Shown here in pieces: positions 9,145-17,334 of a DNA stretch of 64,000 nucleotides. The position numbers and the translations under genes were made by a program. Every line of letters begins with the position of its first letter. Positions within the stretch are counted from its first letter, which is position 1. The notes under the pieces are model-generated. The model searched no databases and was not told the origin of the DNA. It saw nothing but the letters and a program-made list of their open reading frames with translations. Origin of the DNA: Arthrobacter sp. NIO-1057 (GTDB lineage: Bacteria > Actinomycetota > Actinomycetes > Actinomycetales > Micrococcaceae). The stretch covers positions 1,188,196 to 1,252,195 of the forward strand of contig NZ_FMAT01000001.1 of assembly GCF_900094805.1 (NCBI RefSeq). The letters are read 5' to 3'.

Positions 9145-9939
9145 ATGACCGACATTCACGACGGTCGAGGCGTTCTATACCCATCGAGGCTCCCGGAATT
9201 CCAACGCATTGTTCCGCCAGAGCACTTACAACAGCACGTAAGTTGGTACTGGATTTCCCGCTGGGATATTGCGCCAGGCAGAGTTTCGCGCCAGCAACTT
9301 TTGCCGTTCCCGCTAATGAATCTCGTTGTGCAACCTGAAGGTGTGAGTATCTCCGGACCAAGTAGTGGAGCCTCGCATAGGGACCTACATGGCATCGGCT
9401 GGGCAGTCGCAGCCCTGCTTCGCCCTGCGGCGGCACCATTCTTTGCTTCCCAAGTAGCTAGTAGTCCGCAATTGCTTTTGAATCAAGAAGTTTCACTGGA
9501 CGCAGTAGACCTCCACCGTGGTCTCAAGGAAGAACATCTGATCACTGACGGGCGACAGCTCAACGAGCGATGCGCTCATCAACTCTCTTTATGGCTTGAG
9601 GAACGTCTCCCGCCCATCACACGGTCCGCGAACGTAGCCAACGAATTCTTAGATTATGTATCCAGTAATAGCGCAGCGCTTCGGGTCGACCAGGTGGCAA
9701 AACACTTGCATCTGACGGTACGTAGCTTGCAACGGCTGTCCCTAAAATATTTGGGGCTCTCTCCCCTGGCTGTGATCCGACGCTACCGCCTGCAGGAGGC
9801 AGCACTACAGCTACGTGAACATCCGCAAGCCTCGATGGCCGCTCTGGCCACGGAGCTTGGCTACACAGATCAGGCGCACTTGTCTACAGACTTCAAGAAG
9901 GTTCTCGGCTACTCTCCCAGCGATTACCGAAGCAGCTAG
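9145..9939 (+). CDS. AraC-family transcriptional regulator
   Basis: The ATG at 9145 has GAGGTG seven bases upstream and gives 264 residues; the frame also extends to a GTG at 9094 without a good site. Residues about 1-150 resemble the N-terminal sensing domain seen in actinobacterial AraC regulators (LQQHVSWYW near residue 30). The C terminus holds the two helix-turn-helix motifs of the family, with LRVDQVAKHLHLTVRSLQR and then the signature ALATELGYTDQAHLSTDFK and a final GYSPSDYR. It probably acts as a homodimer on the shared promoter with the divergent VOC gene. The effector is unknown. Confidence 0.88.
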   Translation: MTDIHDGRGVLYPSRLPEFQRIVPPEHLQQHVSWYWISRWDIAPGRVSRQQLLPFPLMNLVVQPEGVSISGPSSGASHRDLHGIGWAVAALLRPAAAPFFASQVASSPQLLLNQEVSLDAVDLHRGLKEEHLITDGRQLNERCAHQLSLWLEERLPPITRSANVANEFLDYVSSNSAALRVDQVAKHLHLTVRSLQRLSLKYLGLSPLAVIRRYRLQEAALQLREHPQASMAALATELGYTDQAHLSTDFKKVLGYSPSDYRSS

Positions 9940-10030
9940 TTGTTTCAGTTATCGCAACAAGCGCCAACACTGCTAGATGGCCTTTTGAAGAGTGAGCTGA
10001 CTCCGACGACCCAAATTCGTGAAGTACAGT

Positions 10031-10486
10031 TCACTGCCCTGAATTATCAGTTCTCTTGCTGATTTCTTCTGCGAACAGATTCGACATAAGCGTCACCGCT
10101 TCAATCGCAGTAATTCTTCGAACCTCTTGTTCGGCAACATGGAACTTATTTACCAAGATATTAACGACATCACTGGGTATTGCGTTGGCGACATCTTTCT
10201 GGGCGAAACCGCGATCAGGAAGAATCTTGCTTTTGACGCAGTTCCAAAAATCCTCGTTCGTTACTTCGAGCTGGCCTCGAAGAATGTGGTTCCACAACGC
10301 AACGCCGTAATCCTCGCGATTAATCGGATGACTAATACGTGTCAGCAGGACTCTTCCGTCCGGCAAGCCAAGCTCATAGTTGTGGTGTTGTGTTCCGGTC
10401 TTGCCCGTTGACGTCTTACGCCTCGTCCACTGTTCAGTTAGACAGAACTTCTCGTGATCAACTCTGGTCGCCGGTGGATACTTCAT
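10031..10486 (-). CDS. Putative toxin of a toxin-antitoxin-like pair
   Basis: The frame can extend to 10552, but the ATG at 10486 (MKYPPATRVDHEKF) lies two bases after the stop of the upstream gene and gives 151 residues. The sequence, with FCLTEQW near the start and LPDGRVLLTRISHP in the middle, belongs to a family that genome annotations of actinobacteria often call cytotoxic translational repressor of a toxin-antitoxin system. I know no experimental proof for this family. No RelE catalytic set can be identified. The near-overlap with a small upstream gene that follows a palindromic operator fits translational coupling of an antitoxin-first operon. Confidence 0.65.
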   Translation of the reverse strand: MKYPPATRVDHEKFCLTEQWTRRKTSTGKTGTQHHNYELGLPDGRVLLTRISHPINREDYGVALWNHILRGQLEVTNEDFWNCVKSKILPDRGFAQKDVANAIPSDVVNILVNKFHVAEQEVRRITAIEAVTLMSNLFAEEISKRTDNSGQ

Positions 10487-10488
10487 GG

Positions 10489-10896
10489 CTAAGCCAACCA
10501 TGCCTTCAGCTGGTCGTCCGAGGCAATATCGATAAGTTGAACAAGGCCCCAATTATTCTCATGGTTCGATGCAAGACGTAATCGCTCTGTCCAAGCTTGA
10601 GCATAGTCTCGAAGCGCGAGGACCATTTCGTCGAGGGCCTCATCATAGGTCGCACCGTCGGCAGAAATTGGGTATCGGGGAAGAAAAACACTCCAACCGT
10701 CAGCTTCAGGAACGACCTGAGCATCTGATGGGACTGTTTCGAGGAGAAATTTCAGCAGGCGCTTGGTATCGATGGCAGAGAATTGATCTCCCCCACGTGT
10801 CACGGACACTGGAAGTCCGTTCATAGCGACATCCATAACATCTTTTAGGTGTTCGCGCGCCGCCCTAAGCGTTGGATAATGCGCCGAGTTTGTCAT
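10489..10896 (-). CDS. Putative antitoxin (Phd/HicB-like) of the pair
   Basis: The ATG at 10896 is chosen because GAGGAGG sits six bases before it; the frame extends further to 10938, into the operator. The 135-residue protein opens with TLRAAREHLKDVMD and PVSVTRGGDQFSAID, which resembles the N-terminal DNA-binding fold of prevent-host-death antitoxins. A second part (about residues 70-115) with GWSVFLPRY and TYDEALDEMVLALRDYA resembles a HicB-like fold. So it may combine a repressor and a toxin-binding module. It precedes the putative toxin by two bases. Function is inferred from architecture and context. Confidence 0.65.
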   Translation of the reverse strand: MTNSAHYPTLRAAREHLKDVMDVAMNGLPVSVTRGGDQFSAIDTKRLLKFLLETVPSDAQVVPEADGWSVFLPRYPISADGATYDEALDEMVLALRDYAQAWTERLRLASNHENNWGLVQLIDIASDDQLKAWLA

Positions 10897-10921
10897 CGGA
10901 TCCTCCTCACAATGTCTGCAT

Positions 10922-10938
10922 GTGTACACAGTGTACAC
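10922..10938 (-). promoter_or_regulatory. Double GTGTACAC operator upstream of antitoxin
   Basis: Two copies of the perfect palindrome GTGTACAC lie one base apart (10922-10929 and 10931-10938), 26 bases upstream of the antitoxin start. Each copy is its own reverse complement, so a dimeric repressor could bind each. Autoregulation by antitoxin is usual in type II toxin-antitoxin operons; binding here is inferred. Confidence 0.6.
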
Positions 10939-11104
10939 GCACAGAGCTGAGGTAAGAAAGATCCCTGTTTGACCTTGAACTCAATGACCTATTTCCCTGT
11001 CGATTCCAGCTCGCAAATAGAATAATGTTCGTCAGCTGCAAACAAATATCAAAAGTTGGCTATCGCAGACTTTCTGCCTGGATCTTCCCCTTCGAGGGAA
11101 AGCC

Positions 11105-11265
11105 ACGAACTCTTCTTCCGAAGTGTAAGGCGAATTCACCATACACGAGATCCGTGTAATCGTGGGGAAAGCCCACTTAGCTTTCCTTACGTTCTTAACG
11201 AGAAGCCAGTGTTTGTCAGCAGACAGCGGGCGAGTCTCATCTTCGATAACGAAGACGCAGGCACG
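11105..11265 (-). pseudogene. Decayed duplicate of the rpsQ 3' end
   Basis: On the minus strand the stretch encodes [20 protein letters not shown], a mutated copy of the last residues of S17 ([20 protein letters not shown] at 11684-11750). The DNA match covers the coding end and the first part of the downstream terminator region; a hand alignment over about 81 bases gives 11 mismatches and one gap. The stop codon is lost and the terminator stem is broken in this copy. It is a relic of a local duplication. Confidence 0.8.
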
Positions 11266-11279
11266 GTCTTGAGGACCTT

Positions 11280-11489
11280 CTATTCAGCATCTGCCCGATG
11301 ATCACGCACAGCTGTTGAAACCGAAGCAATCAATGCGAACACGAGCGCGATCCAGAGGTTCTGGATTACCGAAAGAACCGAACGGTGGGCGATCAGGCAA
11401 TACGCGCCTAGCAACAAAGCAAGACCAGCAATTGCGATAGTGAGGTAGAGCCCCACTCGTTGTACAAGAACCTTGTCAGGTTTCTTCAA
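11280..11489 (-). CDS. Small two-TM membrane protein
   Basis: The 69-residue product begins with TTG (MKKPDKVLVQRVG), with AAAGGTGAG eight bases upstream. Two hydrophobic helices follow (about residues 11-31 and 42-60), and the tail VRDHRADAE is charged. I do not recognise a family. The gene lies between the real rpsQ and its decayed duplicate, so it was probably carried in by, or caught within, the duplication event. The ribosome site and membrane design support it, but the start codon is weak and the length is short. Confidence 0.5.
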   Translation of the reverse strand: MKKPDKVLVQRVGLYLTIAIAGLALLLGAYCLIAHRSVLSVIQNLWIALVFALIASVSTAVRDHRADAE

Positions 11490-11610
11490 AACCGAAACTC
11501 ACCTTTCAGCCGCTCGGAGCGACAGCCGTTTTCTCATTGAACCTAAAATTCTATATGGCCTTGTACTGGCTCGGCCTGTCTTTCATGGTCGAGGAGTTCC
11601 GAAACGCAGA

Positions 11611-11648
11611 AACGCCCCGAACTCTTCTTTCGAAGTGTTCGGGGCGTT
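11611..11648 (-). terminator. Terminator hairpin after rpsQ
   Basis: AACGCCCCGAAC (11611-11622) and GTTCGGGGCGTT (11637-11648) form a perfect 12-base stem with a 14-base loop, 35 bases beyond the rpsQ stop. It is the likely end of the S10 operon transcript. The following minus-strand sequence is not T-rich, so termination may not be purely intrinsic. Confidence 0.7.
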
Positions 11649-11683
11649 CTTCAATCACGAGATCCGTGAAATCGTGGGGAAGC

Positions 11684-11971
11684 TTACTTAGCCTTCTCTA
11701 CGATCTCAACGAGACGCCAGCGCTTGTCAGCAGACAGCGGGCGGGTCTCAGCGATAACAACCAAGTCGCCGATGCCGGCTTCGTTGTTCTCATCATGAGC
11801 CTTGACGTTCTTGTTGCGACGCATAACCTTGCCGTAGAGGGCGTGCTTTACACGGTCCTCAACGTCAACGACGATGGTCTTCTGCATCTTGTCGGATACC
11901 ACGTAACCACGGAGGGTCTTGCGGTAGTTACGCTCGGTAGCGTTATCCACACCGTTCTCCTTCTCGCTCAT
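11684..11971 (-). CDS. rpsQ: 30S ribosomal protein S17
   Basis: The 95-residue protein has the S17 OB-fold core with [20 protein letters not shown], the conserved [12 protein letters not shown], and the C-terminal [21 protein letters not shown]17 is a primary 16S rRNA-binding protein of the small subunit body. It overlaps the rpmC stop by one base (ATGA-type junction) and is the last gene of this S10 operon. rplN, which follows rpsQ in a continuous S10-spc array, is absent from the window; the accessory genes begin here instead. Confidence 0.97.
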   Translation of the reverse strand: MSEKENGVDNATERNYRKTLRGYVVSDKMQKTIVVDVEDRVKHALYGKVMRRNKNVKAHDENNEAGIGDLVVIAETRPLSADKRWRLVEIVEKAK

Positions 11972-12234
11972 TACTTGGATTCCTTCTTGGTTTCTTCAAC
12001 CGGAACGACGACATCCTGACGAATGCCCAGCTCGCGCTCGCGCAGCACAGTGTAGATGCGGGCGATATCGCGCTTGATTGCCTTCAGGTTCGCGTTGCTC
12101 TCCAACTGGCCGGTAGCCGACTGGAAACGCAGGTTGAACAGTTCTGCCTTGGCCTTCTTCAATTCCTCGTTCAAACGAGCGGTATCGAAGCCGTCCAGGG
12201 ACTCAATGCTAAGGTCCTTAGAACCGATAGACAT
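11971..12234 (-). CDS. rpmC: 50S ribosomal protein L29
   Basis: The 87-residue protein holds the two-helix L29 core ([20 protein letters not shown] and [20 protein letters not shown]) with short extensions at both ends, slightly longer than the 65-residue bacterial norm, as is common in actinobacteria. L29 sits at the peptide exit tunnel and contacts nascent-chain factors. Its stop overlaps rpsQ by one base and its start lies two bases from rplP. Confidence 0.97.
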   Translation of the reverse strand: MSIGSKDLSIESLDGFDTARLNEELKKAKAELFNLRFQSATGQLESNANLKAIKRDIARIYTVLRERELGIRQDVVVPVEETKKESK

Positions 12235-12236
12235 CC

Positions 12237-12653
12237 CTATTCACCACCTTCACGACGCACGATGCGTGCCTTCATTGGCAGCTTGTGGATTGCAAGACGC
12301 AATGCCTCTTTAGCTACCTCTTCACTGACGCCACCGAGTTCAAACATGACTCGTCCTGGCTTGACGTTGGCGACCCACCATTCAGGTGAACCCTTACCGG
12401 AACCCATACGGGTTTCAGCAGGCTTCTTGGTCAGCGGACGGTCTGGGTAGATGTTGATCCACACCTTACCGCCACGCTTGATGTAACGGGTCATAGCGAT
12501 ACGAGCGGCTTCGATCTGACGGTTAGTCACGTAAGCCGGGGTCAACGCCTGAATACCGAACTCACCGAATGCAACGGTGGTTCCGCCCTTGGCAGCACCC
12601 GAACGCTTTGGGTGGTGCTGCTTACGGAACTTAACTCGACGTGGGATAAGCAT
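12237..12653 (-). CDS. rplP: 50S ribosomal protein L16
   Basis: The 138-residue product has the canonical L16 start [13 protein letters not shown] and the central [20 protein letters not shown] signature, with length equal to the bacterial norm. L16 organises the tRNA-binding region of the 50S subunit near the A site. The ATG abuts the rpsC stop with no gap, so translation is likely coupled. Confidence 0.98.
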   Translation of the reverse strand: MLIPRRVKFRKQHHPKRSGAAKGGTTVAFGEFGIQALTPAYVTNRQIEAARIAMTRYIKRGGKVWINIYPDRPLTKKPAETRMGSGKGSPEWWVANVKPGRVMFELGGVSEEVAKEALRLAIHKLPMKARIVRREGGE

Positions 12654-13439
12654 TTAAGCCTCTCCTCCTTCCGCAGCCGGAGCTGCAGCGCCCTTGTTAC
12701 GGTCGTTACGACGACGACGCTCGCCACCACGTGGACGATCGTTGCCGCCGCGGCCGCCACGAGCTGGAGCAGCAGCAGCCTGCTGTGCAGCCAGTTCCTT
12801 GGCGGTGACGTCACCCTTGTAGATCCAAACCTTCACACCGATACGGCCGAAGGTGGTCTTGGCTTCGAACTTGCCGAAGTCGATGTTCGCGCGCAGGGTG
12901 TGCAGTGGCACACGACCTTCGCGGTAGAACTCCTTGCGGGACATTTCTGCACCGCCAAGACGACCGGAGCACTGAACGCGGATGCCCTTGGCACCTGCGC
13001 GCATTGCCGACTGCATTGCCTTCTTCATCGCACGGCGGAAAGCCACGCGGGAAGCAAGCTGCTCGGCGATGCCCTGGGCGACCAACTGGGCCTCCATGTC
13101 AGGGTTCTTGACCTCGAGGATGTTCAGCTGAACCTGCTTCTTGGTGAGCTTTTCCAGCTCGCCACGAATGCGGTCGGCTTCTGCACCACGGCGACCGATA
13201 ACGATACCTGGACGTGCAGTGTGGATGTCCACACGTACGCGGTCACGGGTACGTTCGATCTCTACGCGGGCGATACCTGCGCGGTCCATGCCCTTGGAGA
13301 GCAGTGCACGGATCTGTACGTCTTCTTTTACGTAGTCCGCGTAACGCTGACCTGGCTTGCTGGAATCAGCGAACCAGTGCGAGACGTGGTCAGTGGTGAT
13401 GCCGAGACGGAAACCGTTCGGATTTACCTTCTGTCCCAT
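12654..13439 (-). CDS. rpsC: 30S ribosomal protein S3
   Basis: The 261-residue protein begins [14 protein letters not shown] and contains the type II KH domain with [16 protein letters not shown] (about residues 80-95), then the C-terminal S3 domain with [22 protein letters not shown]-terminal low-complexity tail rich in Arg, Gly and Ala (from about 215) is typical for actinobacteria and absent in E. coli. S3 forms part of the mRNA entry channel and its helicase activity. It abuts rplV and rplP. Confidence 0.98.
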   Translation of the reverse strand: MGQKVNPNGFRLGITTDHVSHWFADSSKPGQRYADYVKEDVQIRALLSKGMDRAGIARVEIERTRDRVRVDIHTARPGIVIGRRGAEADRIRGELEKLTKKQVQLNILEVKNPDMEAQLVAQGIAEQLASRVAFRRAMKKAMQSAMRAGAKGIRVQCSGRLGGAEMSRKEFYREGRVPLHTLRANIDFGKFEAKTTFGRIGVKVWIYKGDVTAKELAAQQAAAAPARGGRGGNDRPRGGERRRRNDRNKGAAAPAAEGGEA

Positions 13440-13802
13440 TTAGTTCTCCCCACCCTTCTGGGTTGAAACAACCACAGTCACGTGGCTGGTGCGCTTCTTG
13501 ATCTGGAATGCGCGACCCTGTGCACGCGGCTGGAACCGCTTCATGGTCGGACCTTCATCAACAAACGCTTCGCTGATAATCAGCTCGTCCTCATTGAATG
13601 CTTCACCTGCGCGGTCCGCGGCGGCACGGGCGTTAGCCACTGCCGATGCGACAACCTTGTATACCGGCTCCGAAGCTGCCTGTGGGGCAAACTTCAAGAT
13701 GGCCAGTGCCTCGTTGGTCTGCAGACCACGAACAAGGTTGACGACGCGCCGGGCCTTCATAGGCGTTACGCGGATGTGACGCGCAATTGCCTTGGCTTCC
13801 AT
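13440..13802 (-). CDS. rplV: 50S ribosomal protein L22
   Basis: The open frame continues far upstream to 14045, but the ATG at 13802 ([20 protein letters not shown]) with AGAAGGA upstream is the true start, giving 120 residues. The signature of L22 is present, including the beta-hairpin end [20 protein letters not shown], which lines the exit tunnel and is the site of macrolide-resistance changes; no deletion is seen there. It lies 59 bases after rpsS. Confidence 0.97.
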   Translation of the reverse strand: MEAKAIARHIRVTPMKARRVVNLVRGLQTNEALAILKFAPQAASEPVYKVVASAVANARAAADRAGEAFNEDELIISEAFVDEGPTMKRFQPRAQGRAFQIKKRTSHVTVVVSTQKGGEN

Positions 13803-13861
13803 TGCTATCCTTCTCTCGTCTATCGAAGAAGTGCTAAGCGATACTAGTTCCCTTGCGGGGC

Positions 13862-14143
13862 CTAGCGGCGCTTGCCCTTCTTGTCGTCCTTTACGTGGCC
13901 ACGGAACGTACGGGTTGGGGCAAACTCTCCGAGCTTGTGTCCAACCATCGATTCGGTAACGAACACAGGAATGTGCTTGCGACCGTCGTGTACGGCGATG
14001 GTGTGTCCCAGCATGTCCGGGATGATCATCGAACGGCGGGACCACGTCTTGATGACGTTCTTGGTGCCCTTTTCGTTTTCAGCAACGACCTTCAGGAACA
14101 GGTGCTGATCGACGAAGGGGCCTTTCTTCAGGCTGCGTGGCAT
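13862..14143 (-). CDS. rpsS: 30S ribosomal protein S19
   Basis: The 93-residue protein opens with [15 protein letters not shown] and carries the S19 signature around [20 protein letters not shown]19 pairs with S13 in the head of the 30S subunit. Length and sequence are normal. Twelve bases separate it from rplB. Confidence 0.98.
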   Translation of the reverse strand: MPRSLKKGPFVDQHLFLKVVAENEKGTKNVIKTWSRRSMIIPDMLGHTIAVHDGRKHIPVFVTESMVGHKLGEFAPTRTFRGHVKDDKKGKRR

Positions 14144-14155
14144 GTTTCCAGGCTC

Positions 14156-14995
14156 CTATCGCTTGTTCTTGCCGGTCTTGCGACGACGCACAATGAGCTT
14201 GTCGCTTTCCTTGTTCGGACGACGGGTGCGTCCTTCACGCTTACCGTTAGGGTTGACCGGGTGACGACCACCGGAGGTCTTACCTTCACCACCACCGTGT
14301 GGGTGGTCAACTGGGTTCATGACAACGCCACGAACGGTTGGGCGAACGCCCTTCCAGCGCATACGGCCGGCCTTACCCCAGTTGATGTTGATCTGCTCAG
14401 CGTTACCAACTTCGCCGATGGTTGCGCGGCAGCGCACATCAACGTTGCGGATTTCGCCCGAAGGCAAACGCAGCTGAGCGAAGCGACCCTCACGGGCTAC
14501 CAGCTGGATCGAAGCACCTGCGGAACGAGCCATCTTAGCGCCGCCACCTGGGCGAAGCTCCACAGCGTGGATCACGGTACCAACCGGGATGTTACGCAGT
14601 GGCAGGTTGTTACCTGGCTTGATGTCAGCGTTTGCGCCGGCCTCAATCTGGTCACCCTGCTTGAGGTTGTTCGGTGCGATGATGTAGCGCTTGGTGCCGT
14701 CCACGTAGTGGAGCAGAGCGATACGAGCGGTACGGTTTGGGTCGTACTCAATGTGAGCGACCTTGGCCGGAACGCCGTCCTTATCGTGACGACGGAAGTC
14801 GATAACACGGTAAGCGCGCTTGTGTCCGCCACCCTTGTGTCGGGTGGTGATCTTACCGGAGTTGTTACGGCCGCCAGTCTTGGTGAGTGGACGAACCAGC
14901 GACTTTTCCGGAGTCGATCGGGTGATTTCTGCGAAGTCGGCTACCGACGAGCCGCGAAGGCCCGGGGTAGTCGGCTTGTACTTACGAATTCCCAT
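14156..14995 (-). CDS. rplB: 50S ribosomal protein L2
   Basis: The 279-residue protein has an N-terminal OB-fold ([19 protein letters not shown]) and an SH3-like C-terminal domain. The sequence [20 protein letters not shown] near residue 225 includes the conserved His needed for peptidyl transferase assembly. L2 binds 23S rRNA at the subunit interface. Length is normal. It follows rplW after 31 bases. Confidence 0.98.
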   Translation of the reverse strand: MGIRKYKPTTPGLRGSSVADFAEITRSTPEKSLVRPLTKTGGRNNSGKITTRHKGGGHKRAYRVIDFRRHDKDGVPAKVAHIEYDPNRTARIALLHYVDGTKRYIIAPNNLKQGDQIEAGANADIKPGNNLPLRNIPVGTVIHAVELRPGGGAKMARSAGASIQLVAREGRFAQLRLPSGEIRNVDVRCRATIGEVGNAEQININWGKAGRMRWKGVRPTVRGVVMNPVDHPHGGGEGKTSGGRHPVNPNGKREGRTRRPNKESDKLIVRRRKTGKNKR

Positions 14996-15026
14996 TATTT
15001 ATATTCCTCGTTAAAGTGGTCTCCGC

Positions 15027-15329
15027 TTAGGAAAGCGGACCGCCGAAGATGTCAATCGAGCCTTCCTTCAGGGTGATGATGGCACGCTTGGTGTTCTTGC
15101 GTGCACCCCACCCGAAGCGGGTGCGCTTGCGCTTACCGGCTCGGTTGATGGTGTTTACGGAGTCAACCTTGACGTTGAAGATAGCTTCAACGGCGTACTT
15201 GATTTCCGTCTTGTTGGAGCTTGGTGCCACCTCGAAGGTGTACTGACCTTGGTCGATCAGACCGTAGCTCTTTTCCGATACGACTGGTGCGATGACCACG
15301 TCGTGTGGAGCCTTGGAGTTGATGCTCAC
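15027..15329 (-). CDS. rplW: 50S ribosomal protein L23
   Basis: The 100-residue protein holds the L23 core with [20 protein letters not shown] and the [18 protein letters not shown] loop. L23 lies at the exit tunnel and docks trigger factor and SRP. Its ATG overlaps the rplD stop by four bases (ATGA), a standard coupling in this operon. Confidence 0.97.
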   Translation of the reverse strand: MSINSKAPHDVVIAPVVSEKSYGLIDQGQYTFEVAPSSNKTEIKYAVEAIFNVKVDSVNTINRAGKRKRTRFGWGARKNTKRAIITLKEGSIDIFGGPLS

Positions 15330-15928
15330 TTGGCTTCCTCCTTCTGGACCAGGGCATCGAAGGCAGCCTTGGTGAAGACTACGTCATCCGAAACCAGAAC
15401 ATCGTAGGTGTTCAGCTGGTCGACGTACAGAACGTGCACAGCGTCGAGGTTGCGAACCGAAAGGGCTGCAACATCGTTGGCGCGCTCGATGACGACAAGC
15501 AGGTTCTTGCGCTCGGTGAGCGAACGCAAGGTAGCCAGAGCTTCCTTGGTCGATGGGGTTTCCCCTGCAACCAAGTTCTCAATCACGTGAACGCGACCGA
15601 AGCGTGCACGATCGGACAAAGCGCCGCGCAGTGCAGCAGCCTTCATCTTCTTCGGGGTGCGCTGTGCGTAATCACGTGGGGTTGGACCGTGGACAATGCC
15701 ACCGCCGGTCATGTGAGGAGCACGGATCGAACCCTGACGAGCACGGCCGGTACCCTTCTGCTTGAACGGCTTGCGACCTGCACCCGAAACCTCGGAGCGG
15801 TCCTTGGTCTTGTGGGTACCCTGGCGGGCAGCAGCAAGCTGTGCAACGACAACCTGGTGCAGCAGCGGGACGTTGGTCTGTACGTCGAAGATTGCTGCAG
15901 GCAGTTCGACGTTAAGTGCCTTAGTCAT
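15326..15928 (-). CDS. rplD: 50S ribosomal protein L4
   Basis: The 200-residue protein has the L4 signature of a tunnel loop, [20 protein letters not shown] (about residues 50-75), in an alpha/beta fold. In E. coli L4 also represses its own operon; no matching leader is evident here, so that mode is not assumed. It overlaps rplW by four bases and follows rplC by four bases. Confidence 0.98.
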   Translation of the reverse strand: MTKALNVELPAAIFDVQTNVPLLHQVVVAQLAAARQGTHKTKDRSEVSGAGRKPFKQKGTGRARQGSIRAPHMTGGGIVHGPTPRDYAQRTPKKMKAAALRGALSDRARFGRVHVIENLVAGETPSTKEALATLRSLTERKNLLVVIERANDVAALSVRNLDAVHVLYVDQLNTYDVLVSDDVVFTKAAFDALVQKEEAK

Positions 15929-15932
15929 TTAC

Positions 15933-16583
15933 TTATGCTCCCTTCACGGCGTTGCGTACGAGAACGACGCGGCCGCGGGCACCTGGAACGGCACCCTTGA
16001 TCAGCAGGAGGTTCTTCTCAACGTCGATAGCGTGAATGGTCAGGTTCTGAGTGGTTACACGCTCAGCACCCATACGACCAGCCATCTTCTGTCCACGGAA
16101 AACGCGACCTGGGGTCGATGCGCCGCCGATGGAACCTGGCTTACGGTGGTTCTTGTGAGCACCGTGCGATGCGCCAACACCAGAGAAGTTGTGGCGCTTC
16201 ATCACACCGGCGAAGCCCTTACCCTTGGAGGTGCCAACGACGTCGACCTTCTGGCCGGCTTCGAAAAGCTCCACGGAAAGTTCCTGGCCCGGGGTGTACT
16301 CAGCAGCGTCTGCGGTGCGCAGTTCTACCAAGTGACGACGTGGGGTGACGCCTGCAGCCTCGAAGTGACCAGCCAGTGGCTTGGTGACCTTGCGAGGATC
16401 GATCTGGCCGTAGCCGATCTGAACTGCGGTGTAGCCATCGCGCTCTTCGTTGATGAGCTTGGTGACAACGTTGCTATCAGCCTGCACGACGGTGACAGGG
16501 ATCAGGTTGTTGTTCGAATCCCAAACCTGGGTCATGCCGAGCTTCGTGCCCAACAGGCCCTTGAAATTACGGGTTGCGGTCAT
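15933..16583 (-). CDS. rplC: 50S ribosomal protein L3
   Basis: The 216-residue protein carries [14 protein letters not shown] at the start and the finger loop [19 protein letters not shown] (about residues 125-150) that reaches the peptidyl transferase centre, including the conserved Gln-less actinobacterial variant [12 protein letters not shown]3 nucleates 50S assembly. It starts with ATG 20 bases after rpsJ. Confidence 0.98.
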   Translation of the reverse strand: MTATRNFKGLLGTKLGMTQVWDSNNNLIPVTVVQADSNVVTKLINEERDGYTAVQIGYGQIDPRKVTKPLAGHFEAAGVTPRRHLVELRTADAAEYTPGQELSVELFEAGQKVDVVGTSKGKGFAGVMKRHNFSGVGASHGAHKNHRKPGSIGGASTPGRVFRGQKMAGRMGAERVTTQNLTIHAIDVEKNLLLIKGAVPGARGRVVLVRNAVKGA

Positions 16584-16603
16584 AGTTTTCTCGCCACCTC
16601 CCC

Positions 16604-16912
16604 TTAAAGCTTGATTTCGATGTTGACATCCGCTGGCAGGTCGAGACGCATCAGCGAATCAACGGCCTTCGGGGTCGGATCAACGATGTCGATCAGACGC
16701 TTGTGCGTGCGCATTTCGAAGTGCTCGCGGCTGTCCTTGTACTTGTGTGGCGAACGGATAACGCAGTACACGTTCTTCTCCGTTGGCAGCGGCACTGGGC
16801 CGACTACGGTTGCGCCTGCGCGCGTGACCGTCTCAACGATCTTCCGGGCCGAAACGTCAATGACCTCGTGGTCATACGACTTCAGCCGGATGCGGATTTT
16901 CTGTCCCGCCAT
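16604..16912 (-). CDS. rpsJ: 30S ribosomal protein S10 (NusE)
   Basis: The frame extends to 16984, but the family start [19 protein letters not shown] at 16912, with AAGAGG upstream, gives the normal 102 residues. S10 is both a head protein of the 30S subunit and NusE, which links NusG-bound RNA polymerase to the ribosome. It is the first gene of the operon; the promoter lies in the gap that follows it upstream. Confidence 0.97.
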   Translation of the reverse strand: MAGQKIRIRLKSYDHEVIDVSARKIVETVTRAGATVVGPVPLPTEKNVYCVIRSPHKYKDSREHFEMRTHKRLIDIVDPTPKAVDSLMRLDLPADVNIEIKL

Positions 16913-17334
16913 GGCGTCATGCCTCTTTCTGTTAGCACTATCTAAAATTGCTGTGCCTATATACGGGTTCTTGCGAACCGGCACGCCTTACTCTGCGACT
17001 GAATCCGGATCAGATCCGGGTTCCTCACCCGCAGGAGGCTCCGACCCCCGAACTCGGGCGTGTCGTAAAATTTTCAGTCACGACAAGACCGCTAAGTTTT
17101 CACTTTATCGAGGGCCTGATAATTTGAAACAGTTGTATCGTTCCCGAACCACAGGCATTATCCTGCGTGAGAGCCGATCCCGGTTGTTCAAATCAGTATC
17201 GATTACCCCAATAATGGGGATCGAGTTGCACTCAAGCAACTTATCTAGTCTGACAGGTTGGCAACGATCGCGCAAATCTTTTATGGCCTTATAGCCCCGT
17301 GATCTTGACCTCACCGCGTGCCAAGGTCCCACTT
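16913..17334 (-). promoter_or_regulatory. S10 operon upstream region
   Basis: No gene is credible here. The stretch must carry the S10 promoter. A good minus-strand -10-like GATAAT occurs at 17157-17162, but its -35 box is poor, so the assignment is tentative. A CCCC/GGGG palindrome around 17207-17220 and the short inverted repeat CCGGATCAGATCCGG near 17005-17019 may form leader or operator structures. No L4-type leader could be recognised. Confidence 0.45.

Noticed and set aside
11056-11301. Plus-strand 81-residue frame
   Set aside because: It lies on the wrong strand of the decayed rpsQ copy and has no ribosome site.
13803-14045. N-terminal extension of rplV
   Set aside because: It overlaps rpsS in another frame; the family start at 13802 has a ribosome site.
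12612-15076. Long plus-strand frames opposite S10-operon genes
   Set aside because: Shadows of rpsC, rpsS, rplB and their neighbours, with Val/Leu/Thr-rich artificial composition.
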